In this document: positions 51,986 through 60,249 of the stretch, piece by piece | Layout: every line of letters starts with the position of its first letter | How positions within the stretch are numbered: position 1 is the first letter of the stretch | Source of the DNA: Streptosporangium carneum | Lineage (GTDB): Bacteria; Actinomycetota; Actinomycetes; Streptosporangiales; Streptosporangiaceae | DNA: 64,000 bases | Reading direction: 5' to 3' | Assembly (NCBI RefSeq): GCF_027922005.1 | Contig: NZ_BSEV01000002.1 | Coordinates: forward strand, 124,001-188,000 | Translations under genes and position numbers: made by a program | Notes under the pieces: generated by a model | Seen by the model: only the letters and a program-made list of their open reading frames with translations | The model's database searches: none | Told to the model about the DNA's origin: nothing

Positions 51986-53170
51986 TCAACCGGTGGCCAG
52001 CAGCGCGGTGACCGTGGCCGCCAGAGCGGTGACGGCCAGGGCGAGACCGGTGAGGACGAACTTGACCAGAGGCACCCGCAGCGCGTGGCGGCCGCACCAT
52101 TCGAACCACAGCAGCGTGGCCACCGATGCCCACGGGGTGACCAGCGGGCCGACGTTGACGCCGACGAGCAGGGCGAGCAGCCGCGTGTGGTCGTCCTCGG
52201 GGACCGCCACCGCGCCGGCGGCGTAGGCGGGCAGGTTGTTGATCAGGTTGGAGAGCCCGGCTCCGGCGGCCGCGGCGCGGTACGCGCCGTCACCGCCGCC
52301 GTCGCCGCCGATCAGGTGGGTCATGACCTGGTCGAGGCCGTGGCGTTGCAGCGTGGGCACCACCAGGAACAGGCCGGACACGAAGACCAGGAGCTGCCAG
52401 GGGATCAACCGCCAGGTGAGCCGATCCCTGGCCCGTACGGCGAACGCGGCGACCACCACCAGCATCGCGGCGAGCGAGGACACCTGCAGGGGGATGCCGG
52501 TGAACAGCAGGCCGGCGAACAGCAGGCAGGCGACGGCGGCGACCCTGAACAGCACGGGATCGGCGGGCGCGACGGGCTCGGACGGGACGTAGCGGTCCAC
52601 GCCGCGCTGGGCGCGACGCCAGTAGAACAGCCACAGGAACACCATGGTCATCGCGATCGCGACCAGTTGCGGCAGCAGCAGCCGGGTGGCGAACCGCGCG
52701 GGGGAGAGCGCGATGCGGTCGGCGGCGAGCAGGTTGGTGAGGTTGGAGACGGGCAGCAGCAGGCTGGCGGTGTTGGCCAGCCAGACGGTGGTGACCGCGA
52801 CCGGCAGGGGCGCTATCCGCGCGCGGTCCGCCAGCGCCAGCATGACGGGGGTGAGCAGCACGGCCGTGGTGTCGAGGTTGAGGAAGACGGTGGTGAGCGA
52901 GGCGAAGGCCACGCACAGCAGGAACAGCGCCGGATAGTTGCCCCGCCCGAGGATCGCCAGCCGGGTGGCCACGACGTCGAAGACGGCGGCTGTCTTGACC
53001 AGCTCCGCCAAGATGATCACGCTGGCCAGGAACAGCAGCAGCGGGGCGATCTCCCCCATGCTCGCGCGCGCGTCCGCGACGGGCAGCAACCCGGTCGCCA
53101 CGCACAGCAGGCCGGCGGCCAGCACCGCGATCCTGATCCAGTCAAGAGGGGAAAGCCGCCACCACGCCAT
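51986..53170 (-). CDS. ArsB/SLC13-type ion transporter
   Basis: A 394-aa membrane protein of the ion-transporter superfamily (CitMHS/ArsB/NhaD-like) with about ten helices. Two inverted halves show hairpin loops: FLNLDTTAVLLTPVMLALAD with WLANTASLLLPVSNLTNLL in the first, and GLSNLINNLPAYAAGAV with GVNVGPLVTPWASVATLLWF in the second. The NTAS...SNLTN and NNLPA motifs resemble arsenite/antimonite permeases and Na+/H+ antiporters. The ion cannot be fixed from sequence, and no ars gene is adjacent. ATG 53170 is the first start in frame with a hydrophobic N-terminus; codons further upstream look non-coding. Confidence 0.85.
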   Translation of the reverse strand: MAWWRLSPLDWIRIAVLAAGLLCVATGLLPVADARASMGEIAPLLLFLASVIILAELVKTAAVFDVVATRLAILGRGNYPALFLLCVAFASLTTVFLNLDTTAVLLTPVMLALADRARIAPLPVAVTTVWLANTASLLLPVSNLTNLLAADRIALSPARFATRLLLPQLVAIAMTMVFLWLFYWRRAQRGVDRYVPSEPVAPADPVLFRVAAVACLLFAGLLFTGIPLQVSSLAAMLVVVAAFAVRARDRLTWRLIPWQLLVFVSGLFLVVPTLQRHGLDQVMTHLIGGDGGGDGAYRAAAAGAGLSNLINNLPAYAAGAVAVPEDDHTRLLALLVGVNVGPLVTPWASVATLLWFEWCGRHALRVPLVKFVLTGLALAVTALAATVTALLATG

Positions 53171-53244
53171 GCGGTCATGGTCGCATCGTCGATCCCGTGC
53201 GAGTCCGGGACCCCTGCCGCTCCGGCTCCGACGCCGAAGGGGGC

Positions 53245-53934
53245 TCAGTCGGGTTCGGGGATGTCGTCGTACTCGGCGTCGCCCTCCTCGGCCCTGCGCA
53301 GGCCGATGTCCTCGACCCACGCGGCGGCGAAGCGCCGGATCTCCCCGACCCGCTCCTCGCCGACCCCGTAGGCCTCGAAGTCCTCGTCGGCGATCAGCTC
53401 GACGAACTCCAGGCGCATCACCAGCTCGGCGAGGGAGAACTCCTCGTTGTGCAGGCGGGCCAGGTGCTCCAGCTCGCGGAAGCCGTACAGGTGGGAGACG
53501 GAGGCGACGTCGATGACGTCGCGGGCGAGGCTGCGCTCGTGCAGGGCGCGCATCTTCAGGCCGACCGCGTCGTCGAGGGAGACGACGGACACGTCTCCGA
53601 CGATCACGGGCTGCCGCTGGAAGGCCTCTCTGAGCAGGTCGAACTCGCAGCTCTGCTCGGTCACCGGGTCGCTCACCACCAGGCGTCCCATCCGGGGGGT
53701 GACCTCGACCACGGTGACGTCGAGGCCCGCCTCCCTGAAGGCGTCCGCGATCCCGTCGGCGACCTCGGGCAGCGGCGTCTCGGCGGCGGTGGCGAAGTCG
53801 AGGTCGTTGCTGGGACGCTCGGTGAGACCGTGGGCGTTCATGGCGTAGCCGCCGGCCAGGACCAGCCCGAACCTGGTGCAGGCGGGGAGCACGGCCTGCA
53901 GCATCCGTTGCTGGAACGGGGGCAGGGGGATCAT
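53245..53934 (-). CDS. AbiEii-like nucleotidyltransferase
   Basis: A 229-aa DNA polymerase beta-fold nucleotidyltransferase of the AbiEii/DUF1814 class. It begins with MIPLPPFQQRMLQAV and the motif VLAGGYAMNAHGLTERPSNDLDFAT, where the GG and the spaced Asp residues (NDLDF) make the metal and nucleotide site. The later KMRALHERSLARDVIDVASV is the family helix with conserved Lys and Asp. In type IV toxin-antitoxin systems AbiEii is the toxin, but this form differs from classical AbiEii and its partner is not an AbiEi HTH. It follows the 104-aa gene with a 7-base gap. Confidence 0.85.
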   Translation of the reverse strand: MIPLPPFQQRMLQAVLPACTRFGLVLAGGYAMNAHGLTERPSNDLDFATAAETPLPEVADGIADAFREAGLDVTVVEVTPRMGRLVVSDPVTEQSCEFDLLREAFQRQPVIVGDVSVVSLDDAVGLKMRALHERSLARDVIDVASVSHLYGFRELEHLARLHNEEFSLAELVMRLEFVELIADEDFEAYGVGEERVGEIRRFAAAWVEDIGLRRAEEGDAEYDDIPEPD

Positions 53935-53941
53935 CGGGGAA

Positions 53942-54256
53942 TCACTGCCGTCCCAGGCCGCCGAGCTTGTCCTCCCAGGCCCGCCGGTAGCTCGGCCCGA
54001 GGCCCCTGCGCAGGGTCGGCCAGTCGGCGACCAGGAGCTCGGCGTTCAGGTATGACTCGGCGTCGGCGCGGACGCCGCCGGTGATGACCGTGCGGTACAG
54101 GCTCATCCGCAGCAGCGGGTTCGTCAGGTCGAACTCGGTGAGCCCGGACCAGCCCAGGCGGACGGGCAGGGCGACCACCCCCGTGGCGGGACCGCGCAGG
54201 TCGGCCAGGGAGTCGGGGACCCGTCGCTCCACGCCGTCCCAGCGGGACGGAAGCAC
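53942..54256 (-). CDS. Small partner protein of the AbiEii-like gene
   Basis: A 104-aa helical protein without a recognised domain: LPSRWDGVERRVPDSLADLRG, then RLGWSGLTEFDLTNPLLRMSLYRTVI and DAESYLNAELLVADWPTLRRGLGPSYRRAWEDK. GTG 54256 is chosen because GGAGAG lies 6 bases upstream; GTG 54262 touches that site directly and is less likely. It overlaps nothing but is 7 bases from the nucleotidyltransferase, as in a two-gene cassette. It could be the antitoxin or substrate protein of the pair. Confidence 0.75.
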   Translation of the reverse strand: MLPSRWDGVERRVPDSLADLRGPATGVVALPVRLGWSGLTEFDLTNPLLRMSLYRTVITGGVRADAESYLNAELLVADWPTLRRGLGPSYRRAWEDKLGGLGRQ

Positions 54257-54314
54257 ACTCACCTCTCCAGTATGCCCACGCCGAGGCGGGGCGGGAACGC
54301 CCCGCGATCACCGC

Positions 54315-55094
54315 TCAGCGTCGTGAGCGCAGGCGGGACGAGGGGAGGTCGTGCCTTCCCGAGACGAACTCCTGGAAGGCGATCTTGGCGCGGATCACCG
54401 GACGCCGCCAGCGTTCCTCACGGCGCTCGGCCCTGACCATCTTGCGGGGCTGCGGACGCCGGGAGCCGGGGGCGAAGAACCAGTGCGCCCAGGGGGATCC
54501 GGGGCGGGCCAGCCGCAGCGCGCCGGGAATCAGCAGGATCGGGACGAACAGTCCCGCCATGCCCGTCCAGATCTTCCCCTTGAGCAGGGTGACGGTGGCG
54601 AGCACGAGGTTGGCCACGATGACGCCCGCCGCCAGCAACGCCCCCTCCGCCGTGCCGTCCGACCTCTCCCAGCCGAGCGGCCGCAGGCCGAGCAGGAGCA
54701 GCCCGGTGATCGCGATCGCGATGAACACCGCGTCGACCGACGTGCGCCCCTCCTCCTCCCAGTAGACGTCGTGCAGGTGCAGGATCAGCGCGAACTCGTC
54801 CAGGACCAGCGCGGCGCCGACGCCGAAGACGGCCGCCGTCAGGGCGTACCAGCCCTGGGAGACGCCGGAGACGAGCAGCCCCGAGACCCCGCCGAGCATG
54901 GTCAGCACCACGCCGAACACCACGTGGTGGATGTGCATGTCGCCGACGTTGACGTTGCCGAACCAGCCGATCTTGGCGCGGATGAGCCGGACGTTGATGC
55001 GGGTGAAGATGAAGGCGCCGATCAGCGCGACGAAGAAACAGAACAGCGGTAGCCGCCCTGTGTCCACGATCCGTTGCTGGAACAAATCCCCCAC
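54315..55094 (-). CDS. Integral membrane protein with His/Asp motifs
   Basis: A 259-aa protein with six or seven hydrophobic helices and a basic cytoplasmic tail (residues about 215-259). Two polar motifs lie in or next to helices: NVGDMHIHHVVFGVVLTMLGG (about residues 50-70) and LDEFALILHLHDVYWEEEGR (about 103-122). The His and Asp residues there could bind metal, as in membrane hydrolases or desaturase-like proteins. I do not recognise the family function. ATG 55094 is used; it lies 61 bases from the FadR-type gene stop. Confidence 0.75.
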   Translation of the reverse strand: MGDLFQQRIVDTGRLPLFCFFVALIGAFIFTRINVRLIRAKIGWFGNVNVGDMHIHHVVFGVVLTMLGGVSGLLVSGVSQGWYALTAAVFGVGAALVLDEFALILHLHDVYWEEEGRTSVDAVFIAIAITGLLLLGLRPLGWERSDGTAEGALLAAGVIVANLVLATVTLLKGKIWTGMAGLFVPILLIPGALRLARPGSPWAHWFFAPGSRRPQPRKMVRAERREERWRRPVIRAKIAFQEFVSGRHDLPSSRLRSRR

Positions 55095-55155
55095 TGTTTC
55101 CCCAGATTATGCGAGAACGATCCACGATCGCTCGAGGAACCGCCCATAAGGGCGA

Positions 55156-55875
55156 CTACGCCAGGAACCCGCGCAACAGGGCTGCGGTGCCCTCGAGGTG
55201 CTCGGCGACCGCCCTGCGCGCGGCGTCGGGGTCGCCCGCGAGGACGGCCGCGACGATCGCCTCGTGCTGGGCGGCGGCGTGCTGGATGTTGCGCTGGAGC
55301 ACCGGGATGGCGTTGAGCAGGTCGGTGACCCGCAGCCTGGCGTCGGCGCAGGCGGCGGCGAGCAGCGAGGAGCCGGTCAGCTCCGCGATGGCCAGGTGGA
55401 AGGCCGTGTCGAGGCGGCGGTAGTCGTCGGGCCCCGCGGAGTTGACCTCTCTCAGCCTCCTCCTGAGCGTGTCACGCCGTTCCCCGTCGATTCCGGCGGC
55501 GGCCAGCACCTGGGCCGCGCCGCACTCGACGGCCATCCGGAACGTGAGCGCGTCGGCCAGGTCGTCGGTGCCCATGTCGGCCACGGCCCTGCGCAGGTCC
55601 CCCTGGCTCGGGGGCGGCGGGACGTAGGTGACGAACGCGCCGCCGTACCTGCCTCGCCGCACGTCGAGGTAACCCGCCTCCTGCAGGGCGCGGATGGCCT
55701 CGCGCAGCGTGACCCTGCTGATCCCCAGGCGCGCGGCGAGCTCACGCTCCGGCGGCAGCTTCTCGGTCACCATCCCCAGCTTGATCGCCTGGAGCAGGCG
55801 CTCGACCGTCTCCTCGAACGCGTTGCCCGCGCGGACGGGCCGTAACACGGCCGCCAGGTGCGTCGACTCGTTCAA
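55156..55875 (-). CDS. FadR/GntR family transcriptional regulator of the Puu-like genes
   Basis: A 239-aa GntR protein of the FadR subfamily. Winged helix: LLQAIKLGMVTEKLPPERELAARLGISRVTLREAIRALQEAGYL, DVRRGRYGGAFV. The helical FCD effector domain holds the metal-binding set: FRMAVECGAAQV, DTAFHLAIAELTGS, HAAAQHEAIVAAVLAGD and VAEHLEG. TTG 55875 is preferred because GGAGGTGAA lies just upstream; ATG 55914 would begin inside the promoter area. It is divergent from the glutamine-synthetase-like gene, so control of the downstream set is very likely. Confidence 0.9.
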   Translation of the reverse strand: MNESTHLAAVLRPVRAGNAFEETVERLLQAIKLGMVTEKLPPERELAARLGISRVTLREAIRALQEAGYLDVRRGRYGGAFVTYVPPPPSQGDLRRAVADMGTDDLADALTFRMAVECGAAQVLAAAGIDGERRDTLRRRLREVNSAGPDDYRRLDTAFHLAIAELTGSSLLAAACADARLRVTDLLNAIPVLQRNIQHAAAQHEAIVAAVLAGDPDAARRAVAEHLEGTAALLRGFLA

Positions 55876-55917
55876 TTCACCTCCAAACCTTGACAAGACA
55901 TTCTCCGTATACATCAA

Positions 55918-55928
55918 TGGTCTGACAC
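55918..55928. promoter_or_regulatory. FadR-type half-palindromic operator candidate
   Basis: TGGTCTGACAC matches six of the seven fixed positions of the FadR-subfamily consensus TNGTNNNACNA. It is located in the 84-base divergent spacer between the regulator and the glutamine-synthetase-like gene, 32 bases before the latter's start. Confidence 0.5.
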
Positions 55929-55959
55929 TGGCCCAATAGAACTTCAGTGAGGGGGCTGT

Positions 55960-57303
55960 GTGGACGTCGGCGAGCTTCGTGACGAGGTGGCGGCGGGACG
56001 GATCGACACCGTGCTGCTGGCGATCGTCGACATGCAGGGGCGTCTGCAGGGAAAACGCCTGTCGGCGCGCTACTTCCTCGAGGAGGTGCTGCACCACGCC
56101 TCGGAGGGCTGCGACTACCTGCTCGCGGTCGACGTCGAGATGAACACGGTGAACGGCTACGCGACGTCCTCGTGGGAGCGGGGCTACGGCGACTTCGTGA
56201 TGAGACCCGACCTGTCCACCCTGCGCCGGGTGCCGTGGCAGGAGGGCACCGCCCTGGTTATGGCCGACCTGGCCCTGGAGGACGGCTCGGACGTGACCGT
56301 CTCGCCCCGGCAGATCCTGCGAAAGCAGCTCGGCAGGCTGGCCGGGCGGGGCTGGCGGGCGTTCGTCGGGACCGAGCTGGAGTTCGTCGTCTACGACGAC
56401 ACCTACGAGGAGGCCTGGCGCAGGGGCTACCGCGACCTGTCCCCGGCCAACCTCTACAACGTCGACTACTCCCTCCTCGGCACCGCCAGGGTCGAGCCGC
56501 TGCTGCGCAGGATCAGGCTCGGCATGGAGGGCGCGGGGATGTACGTCGAGTCGGTCAAGGGCGAGTGCAACCTCGGCCAGCACGAGATCGCCTTCCGGTA
56601 CGCGGACGCCCTGACCACCTGCGACAACCACTCCGTCTACAAGAACGGCGCCAAGGAGATCGCCGCCCAGGAGGGAAGGTCGATCACCTTCATGGCCAAG
56701 CCGAACCAGCAGGAGGGCAACTCCTGCCACATCCACATCTCCCTTCGGGACGGCGACGGGGAGCCGGTCATGGCCGGGGCCGGGCCGTACGGCCTCTCGG
56801 ACGTCGGGCGGCACTTCATCGCCGGGCAGCTCGCCTTCCTGCGGGAGCTCACCCTGCTCCACGCGCCGAACGTCAACTCCTACAAGCGGTACGTGCCCGG
56901 CAGCTTCGCGCCGACCGCGGTCAGGTGGGGCGTGGACAACCGGACGTGCGCGCTGCGCCTGGTCGGCCACGGGCAGTCGCTGCGGGTGGAGAACCGGGTG
57001 CCCGGCGGGGACGTCAACCCCTACCTGGCGGTCGCGGCGCTGGTGGCGGCCGGGCTGCACGGAATCGAGAACGAACTGCCGCTGGAGGAGCCGTTCACCG
57101 GGAACGCCTACACCTCGGGGGCGGAGACCGTGCCGCGCACCCTCGGGGAGGCGCTGCGGCTGTGGGAGGGCTCCGCCCTGGCGGGGAACGCCTTCGGCGA
57201 GGACGTCGTGGCGCACTACGCCAACAACGCCAGGGTCGAGCTGGCCGCCTTCGAGGCGGCGGTCACCGACTGGGAGCTGTTCCGAGGATTCGAGCGGATG
57301 TGA
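55960..57303 (+). CDS. Glutamine-synthetase-like ligase (gamma-glutamylpolyamine synthetase type)
   Basis: A 447-aa type I-like glutamine synthetase relative. N-terminal domain: LLAIVDMQGRLQGKRLSARYFLEEV. The catalytic domain shows metal and ATP residues in FVGTELEFVVYDD, SVKGECNLGQHEIAFRYADAL and FMAKPNQQEGNSCHIHISLRDG, then NSYKRYVPGSFAPTAVRWGVDNRTCALR. Context (aldehyde dehydrogenase, PuuD-like hydrolase, FadR-type control) points to ATP-dependent glutamylation of putrescine or another amine (PuuA/GlnA3-like), not to ammonia assimilation. GTG 55960 is preceded by GAGGGGG. First gene of a four-gene set. Confidence 0.9.
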   Translation: MDVGELRDEVAAGRIDTVLLAIVDMQGRLQGKRLSARYFLEEVLHHASEGCDYLLAVDVEMNTVNGYATSSWERGYGDFVMRPDLSTLRRVPWQEGTALVMADLALEDGSDVTVSPRQILRKQLGRLAGRGWRAFVGTELEFVVYDDTYEEAWRRGYRDLSPANLYNVDYSLLGTARVEPLLRRIRLGMEGAGMYVESVKGECNLGQHEIAFRYADALTTCDNHSVYKNGAKEIAAQEGRSITFMAKPNQQEGNSCHIHISLRDGDGEPVMAGAGPYGLSDVGRHFIAGQLAFLRELTLLHAPNVNSYKRYVPGSFAPTAVRWGVDNRTCALRLVGHGQSLRVENRVPGGDVNPYLAVAALVAAGLHGIENELPLEEPFTGNAYTSGAETVPRTLGEALRLWEGSALAGNAFGEDVVAHYANNARVELAAFEAAVTDWELFRGFERM

Positions 57304-57305
57304 GC

Positions 57306-58652
57306 ATGAAGATCATCAATCCGGCGACGGAAGAGGTGGTCGCCGACGTGGAGTTCGCGGACGCGGCCGAGGTCGACCGGGCGGTCGAGCGGGCCGGGCG
57401 GGCCTTCGCCGCCTGGCGGGGCGTCTCCCCCGGCGACCGGGCCAGGCTGCTGCGCGCCTTCGCCCGCCTGGTCGGCGAGCACGCCGAGGAACTGGCCGGG
57501 CTGGAGATCGCGAACGCCGGGCACACCGTCGGCAACGCCCGCTGGGAGGCGGGCAACGTCCGCGACGTGCTCGACTTCTACGCCGGGGCGCCCGAGCGCA
57601 ACCACGGCAGGCAGATCCCGGTGCCCGGCGGCGTCGACGTGACCTTCCAGGAGCCGCTGGGCGTCGTCGGCGTGATCGTGCCGTGGAACTTCCCCATGGT
57701 CGTCATGACCTGGGGCGTCGCCCCCGCGCTCGCCGCGGGCAACACCGTGGTCGTCAAGCCCGCCGAGCAGACGCCGCTGACCGCCCTGCGGCTGGCCGAG
57801 CTGGCCCTGGAGGCGGGCCTGCCGGAAGGGGTGCTCCAGGTCCTGCCGGGGGCCGGGGAGGTGGCGGGCGCGCGGCTGGTCGAGCACCCGGACGTGGCGA
57901 AGATCGTGTTCACCGGCTCGACCGAGGTGGGCAAGCGGATCGCGGCCACGTGCGCGGGGCAGGTCAAGCGGATCACCCTGGAGCTCGGCGGCAAGAGCGC
58001 CAACGTCGTCTTCGCCGACGCCGACCTGGAGAAGGCGGCGGCGACCGCGCCGTACGCGGTGTTCGACAACTCGGGCCAGGACTGCTGCGCGCGCTCCCGC
58101 ATCCTCGTGGAACGCTCCGTCCACGACGAGTTCCTCGAACGGCTCACGCGGGCGGTGCTGAACGTCAGGGTCGGCGACCCCCGCGACGAGACGACCGAGA
58201 TGGGCCCGCTGATCAGCGCGGAGCACCGCGACCGGGTGGCCTCGTTCGTCACCGGCCCGGCGCACGCCGTCGGGCCGTGCCCCTCGGGCCCCGGGTTCTG
58301 GTACCCCGCGACGCTGCTCGTCCCGGACAGCCTGGACGACCCCGCGTTCACCGAGGAGATCTTCGGCCCCGTGGTGACGGTCGTGCCCTTCGACGACGAG
58401 ACGGACGCCGTGCGGATCGCCAACGACACGCGCTACGGCCTCAGCGGCTCCATCTGGACCCGCGACGTGGGCCGCGCGCTGCGGGTGGCCCGCGCGGTCG
58501 AGGCGGGGAACCTCAGCGTGAACTCCCATTCGAGCGTCCGCTACTGGACCCCGTTCGGCGGTTTCAAACAGTCGGGACTCGGCCGCGAACTGGGGCCCGA
58601 CGCCCTGTCCGCGTTCACCGAGACCAAGAACGTCTTCATTTCCGAGGAGTGA
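57306..58652 (+). CDS. Aldehyde dehydrogenase (PuuC-like)
   Basis: A 448-aa NAD(P)-dependent aldehyde dehydrogenase. Rossmann/cofactor segment [34 protein letters not shown], then FTGSTEVGKRI. The catalytic Glu is in LELGGKSANVVF and the catalytic Cys in NSGQDCCARSRILV. The C-terminus reads PFGGFKQSGLGRELG. It is about 30-40 residues shorter than typical, with the shortening after the GPLISAEHRDRV segment. Expected substrate in this context is gamma-glutamyl-aminobutyraldehyde. ATG 57306 is 2 bases after the previous stop. Confidence 0.9.
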   Translation: MKIINPATEEVVADVEFADAAEVDRAVERAGRAFAAWRGVSPGDRARLLRAFARLVGEHAEELAGLEIANAGHTVGNARWEAGNVRDVLDFYAGAPERNHGRQIPVPGGVDVTFQEPLGVVGVIVPWNFPMVVMTWGVAPALAAGNTVVVKPAEQTPLTALRLAELALEAGLPEGVLQVLPGAGEVAGARLVEHPDVAKIVFTGSTEVGKRIAATCAGQVKRITLELGGKSANVVFADADLEKAAATAPYAVFDNSGQDCCARSRILVERSVHDEFLERLTRAVLNVRVGDPRDETTEMGPLISAEHRDRVASFVTGPAHAVGPCPSGPGFWYPATLLVPDSLDDPAFTEEIFGPVVTVVPFDDETDAVRIANDTRYGLSGSIWTRDVGRALRVARAVEAGNLSVNSHSSVRYWTPFGGFKQSGLGRELGPDALSAFTETKNVFISEE

Positions 58653-58659
58653 GCAGAGC

Positions 58660-59424
58660 ATGCGGCGTTTGCAGGACCGGGTGGCGGTCGTCACCGGCGC
58701 GGGCAGCGGCATCGGCCTGGCGACCACGCGCAGGTTCGCCGAGGAGGGCGCCCGCGTCGTGTGCGTGGACCTGGACGAGGCGAGCGGCTCGGCGGCGGCG
58801 GCCGAGGTGGACGGGCTGTTCGTCAAGGCCGACGTCAGCAGCGAGGACGACGTCGCCAGGACGTTCCAGGCGGCGTTCGACGCCTACGGCAGCGTGGACG
58901 TCGCGTTCAACAACGCGGGCATCTCGCCGCCCGACGACGACTCGATCCTGGAGACCGGCCTCGACGCGTGGCGGCGGGTCCAGGAGGTCAACCTCACCTC
59001 GGTGTACCTGTGCTGCAAGCACGCCATCCCCTACATGCGCCGCCAGGGCAAGGGGTCGATCATCAACACCGCGTCGTTCGTGGCGGTGATGGGCTCGGCG
59101 ACCAGCCAGATCTCCTACACCGCGTCCAAGGGCGGGGTGCTGGCCATGTCGCGGGAGCTCGGCGTGCAGTTCGCCCGCGACGGCGTCAGGGTCAACGCGC
59201 TCTGCCCCGGCCCGGTGAACACCCCGCTGCTGCGGGAGTTGTTCGCCAAGGACCCCGAGCGGGCGCGGCGCCGCCTGGTGCACATCCCGCTCGGCCGGTT
59301 CGCCGAGGCCTCCGAGATCGCCGCCGCGGTGGCGTTCCTGGCGTCGGACGACGCGAGCTTCATCACCGGCTCCGAGTTCCTGGTGGACGGCGGCATCTCC
59401 GGCGCCTACGTCACGCCGCTGTAG
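58660..59424 (+). CDS. Short-chain dehydrogenase/reductase (classical SDR)
   Basis: A 254-aa SDR. VVTGAGSGIGLATTRRFAEEGA binds the dinucleotide. VCVDLDEAS with Asp after strand 2 suggests NAD. NNAGISPPDD is the structural motif, and catalytic residues are in SIINTASFVAVMGSATSQISYTASKGGVLAMSREL. C-terminal LVDGGISGAYVTPL is usual. It stands 7 bases after the aldehyde dehydrogenase and before the hydrolase, where the E. coli pathway has the FAD-dependent PuuB oxidase. It may oxidise a hydroxyl or amine intermediate instead; this is not demonstrable here. Confidence 0.88.
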   Translation: MRRLQDRVAVVTGAGSGIGLATTRRFAEEGARVVCVDLDEASGSAAAAEVDGLFVKADVSSEDDVARTFQAAFDAYGSVDVAFNNAGISPPDDDSILETGLDAWRRVQEVNLTSVYLCCKHAIPYMRRQGKGSIINTASFVAVMGSATSQISYTASKGGVLAMSRELGVQFARDGVRVNALCPGPVNTPLLRELFAKDPERARRRLVHIPLGRFAEASEIAAAVAFLASDDASFITGSEFLVDGGISGAYVTPL

Positions 59425-59495
59425 CCGAGCCGTCGTCCGTCGTCCGTCGTCGAGAGCGTGCCGGGACGCGGCCCCACACCCCCCACCCCGCGTCC

Positions 59496-59527
59496 CGGCC
59501 ACCGGCCACCGGCCACCGGCCACCGGC
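59496..59527. repeat. 7-bp tandem repeat before the hydrolase gene
   Basis: Unit CCGGCCA repeated four times in a row, then GCAGAAAAGAGATC with the ribosome site. Another short repeat, GTCGTCC, is at about 59431-59452. Both are in the 115-base spacer and probably neutral. Confidence 0.85.
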
Positions 59528-59539
59528 AGAAAAGAGATC

Positions 59540-60244
59540 ATGTCCCGTCCCGTCATCGGCGTCACCTGCTACGTCGAGCCCGCGAGGTTCACCGTCTGGG
59601 AGACGACCGCCGCGCTCCTGCCGTACGCCTACGTCGACCACGTGGCCCGCGTGGGCGGCCAGCCGGTGATCCTGCCCCCCGTGGGCGACCCGGCCGCGGC
59701 GCTCGGCCGCCTTGACGGGCTGATCCTGGCCGGCGGCGGGGACGTCGACCCCGCGCGGTACGGCCAGGCCCCGCACGAGCGGACCGGTCACGTCCGCCAG
59801 GCCCGGGACGACGCCGAGTTCGGCCTGGTCAGGGCGGCCCTGGAGCAGGGTGTTCCGTTCCTGGGGGTGTGCCGGGGACTGCAGGTCCTCAACGTCGCCC
59901 TCGGCGGCAGCCTGCACCAGCACCTGCCCGACGTGGTCGTCCGCGGCGACCACGCCCCGGCTCCCGGCCGCTTCGGCCGGATGCCGGTACGGGCCGCCCC
60001 CGGCAGCCTGACCGCCGAGATCCTCGGCCCCGGCCCCGTCGAGGTGGCCCACTACCACCACCAGGCCGTGGACAAGGTCGGCGCGGGCCTGACCGTGACC
60101 GCCCACGCGGCGGACGGCACGATCGAGGCCGTCGAACTGGAGGGGCACCCGTTCGCCCTGGCGGTCCAGTGGCACCCCGAGGCCGACGACGAGTGCGCGC
60201 TCTTCGAGGCCCTGGTACGGCACGTACGGCGCGCCCGCCCCTGA
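59540..60244 (+). CDS. Gamma-glutamyl-GABA hydrolase (PuuD-like, peptidase C26)
   Basis: A 234-aa class I glutamine-amidotransferase-like hydrolase. It begins with VIGVTCYVEPARFTVWETTAALLP. The nucleophile Cys is in VPFLGVCRGLQVLNVALGGSL, the catalytic His and Glu in FALAVQWHPEAD. GGGDVDPARYGQ is a peptidase C26 hallmark. It would release GABA and glutamate from gamma-glutamyl-GABA, the last glutamylated intermediate of the Puu pathway. ATG 59540 follows AAAAGAGA. Ends the set; converges with the FtsX-type gene with only 5 bases between stops. Confidence 0.92.
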   Translation: MSRPVIGVTCYVEPARFTVWETTAALLPYAYVDHVARVGGQPVILPPVGDPAAALGRLDGLILAGGGDVDPARYGQAPHERTGHVRQARDDAEFGLVRAALEQGVPFLGVCRGLQVLNVALGGSLHQHLPDVVVRGDHAPAPGRFGRMPVRAAPGSLTAEILGPGPVEVAHYHHQAVDKVGAGLTVTAHAADGTIEAVELEGHPFALAVQWHPEADDECALFEALVRHVRRARP

Positions 60245-60249
60245 GCGCT

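Noticed and set aside
55876..57216. N-terminal extension of the FadR-type gene to 57216
   Set aside because: It is antisense to the glutamine-synthetase-like gene, while the regulator's conserved sequence begins only at about 55875.
59425..59539. Short tandem repeats considered as a CRISPR-like or regulatory array
   Set aside because: Units are only 7 bp with no spacers. Simple slippage explains them.
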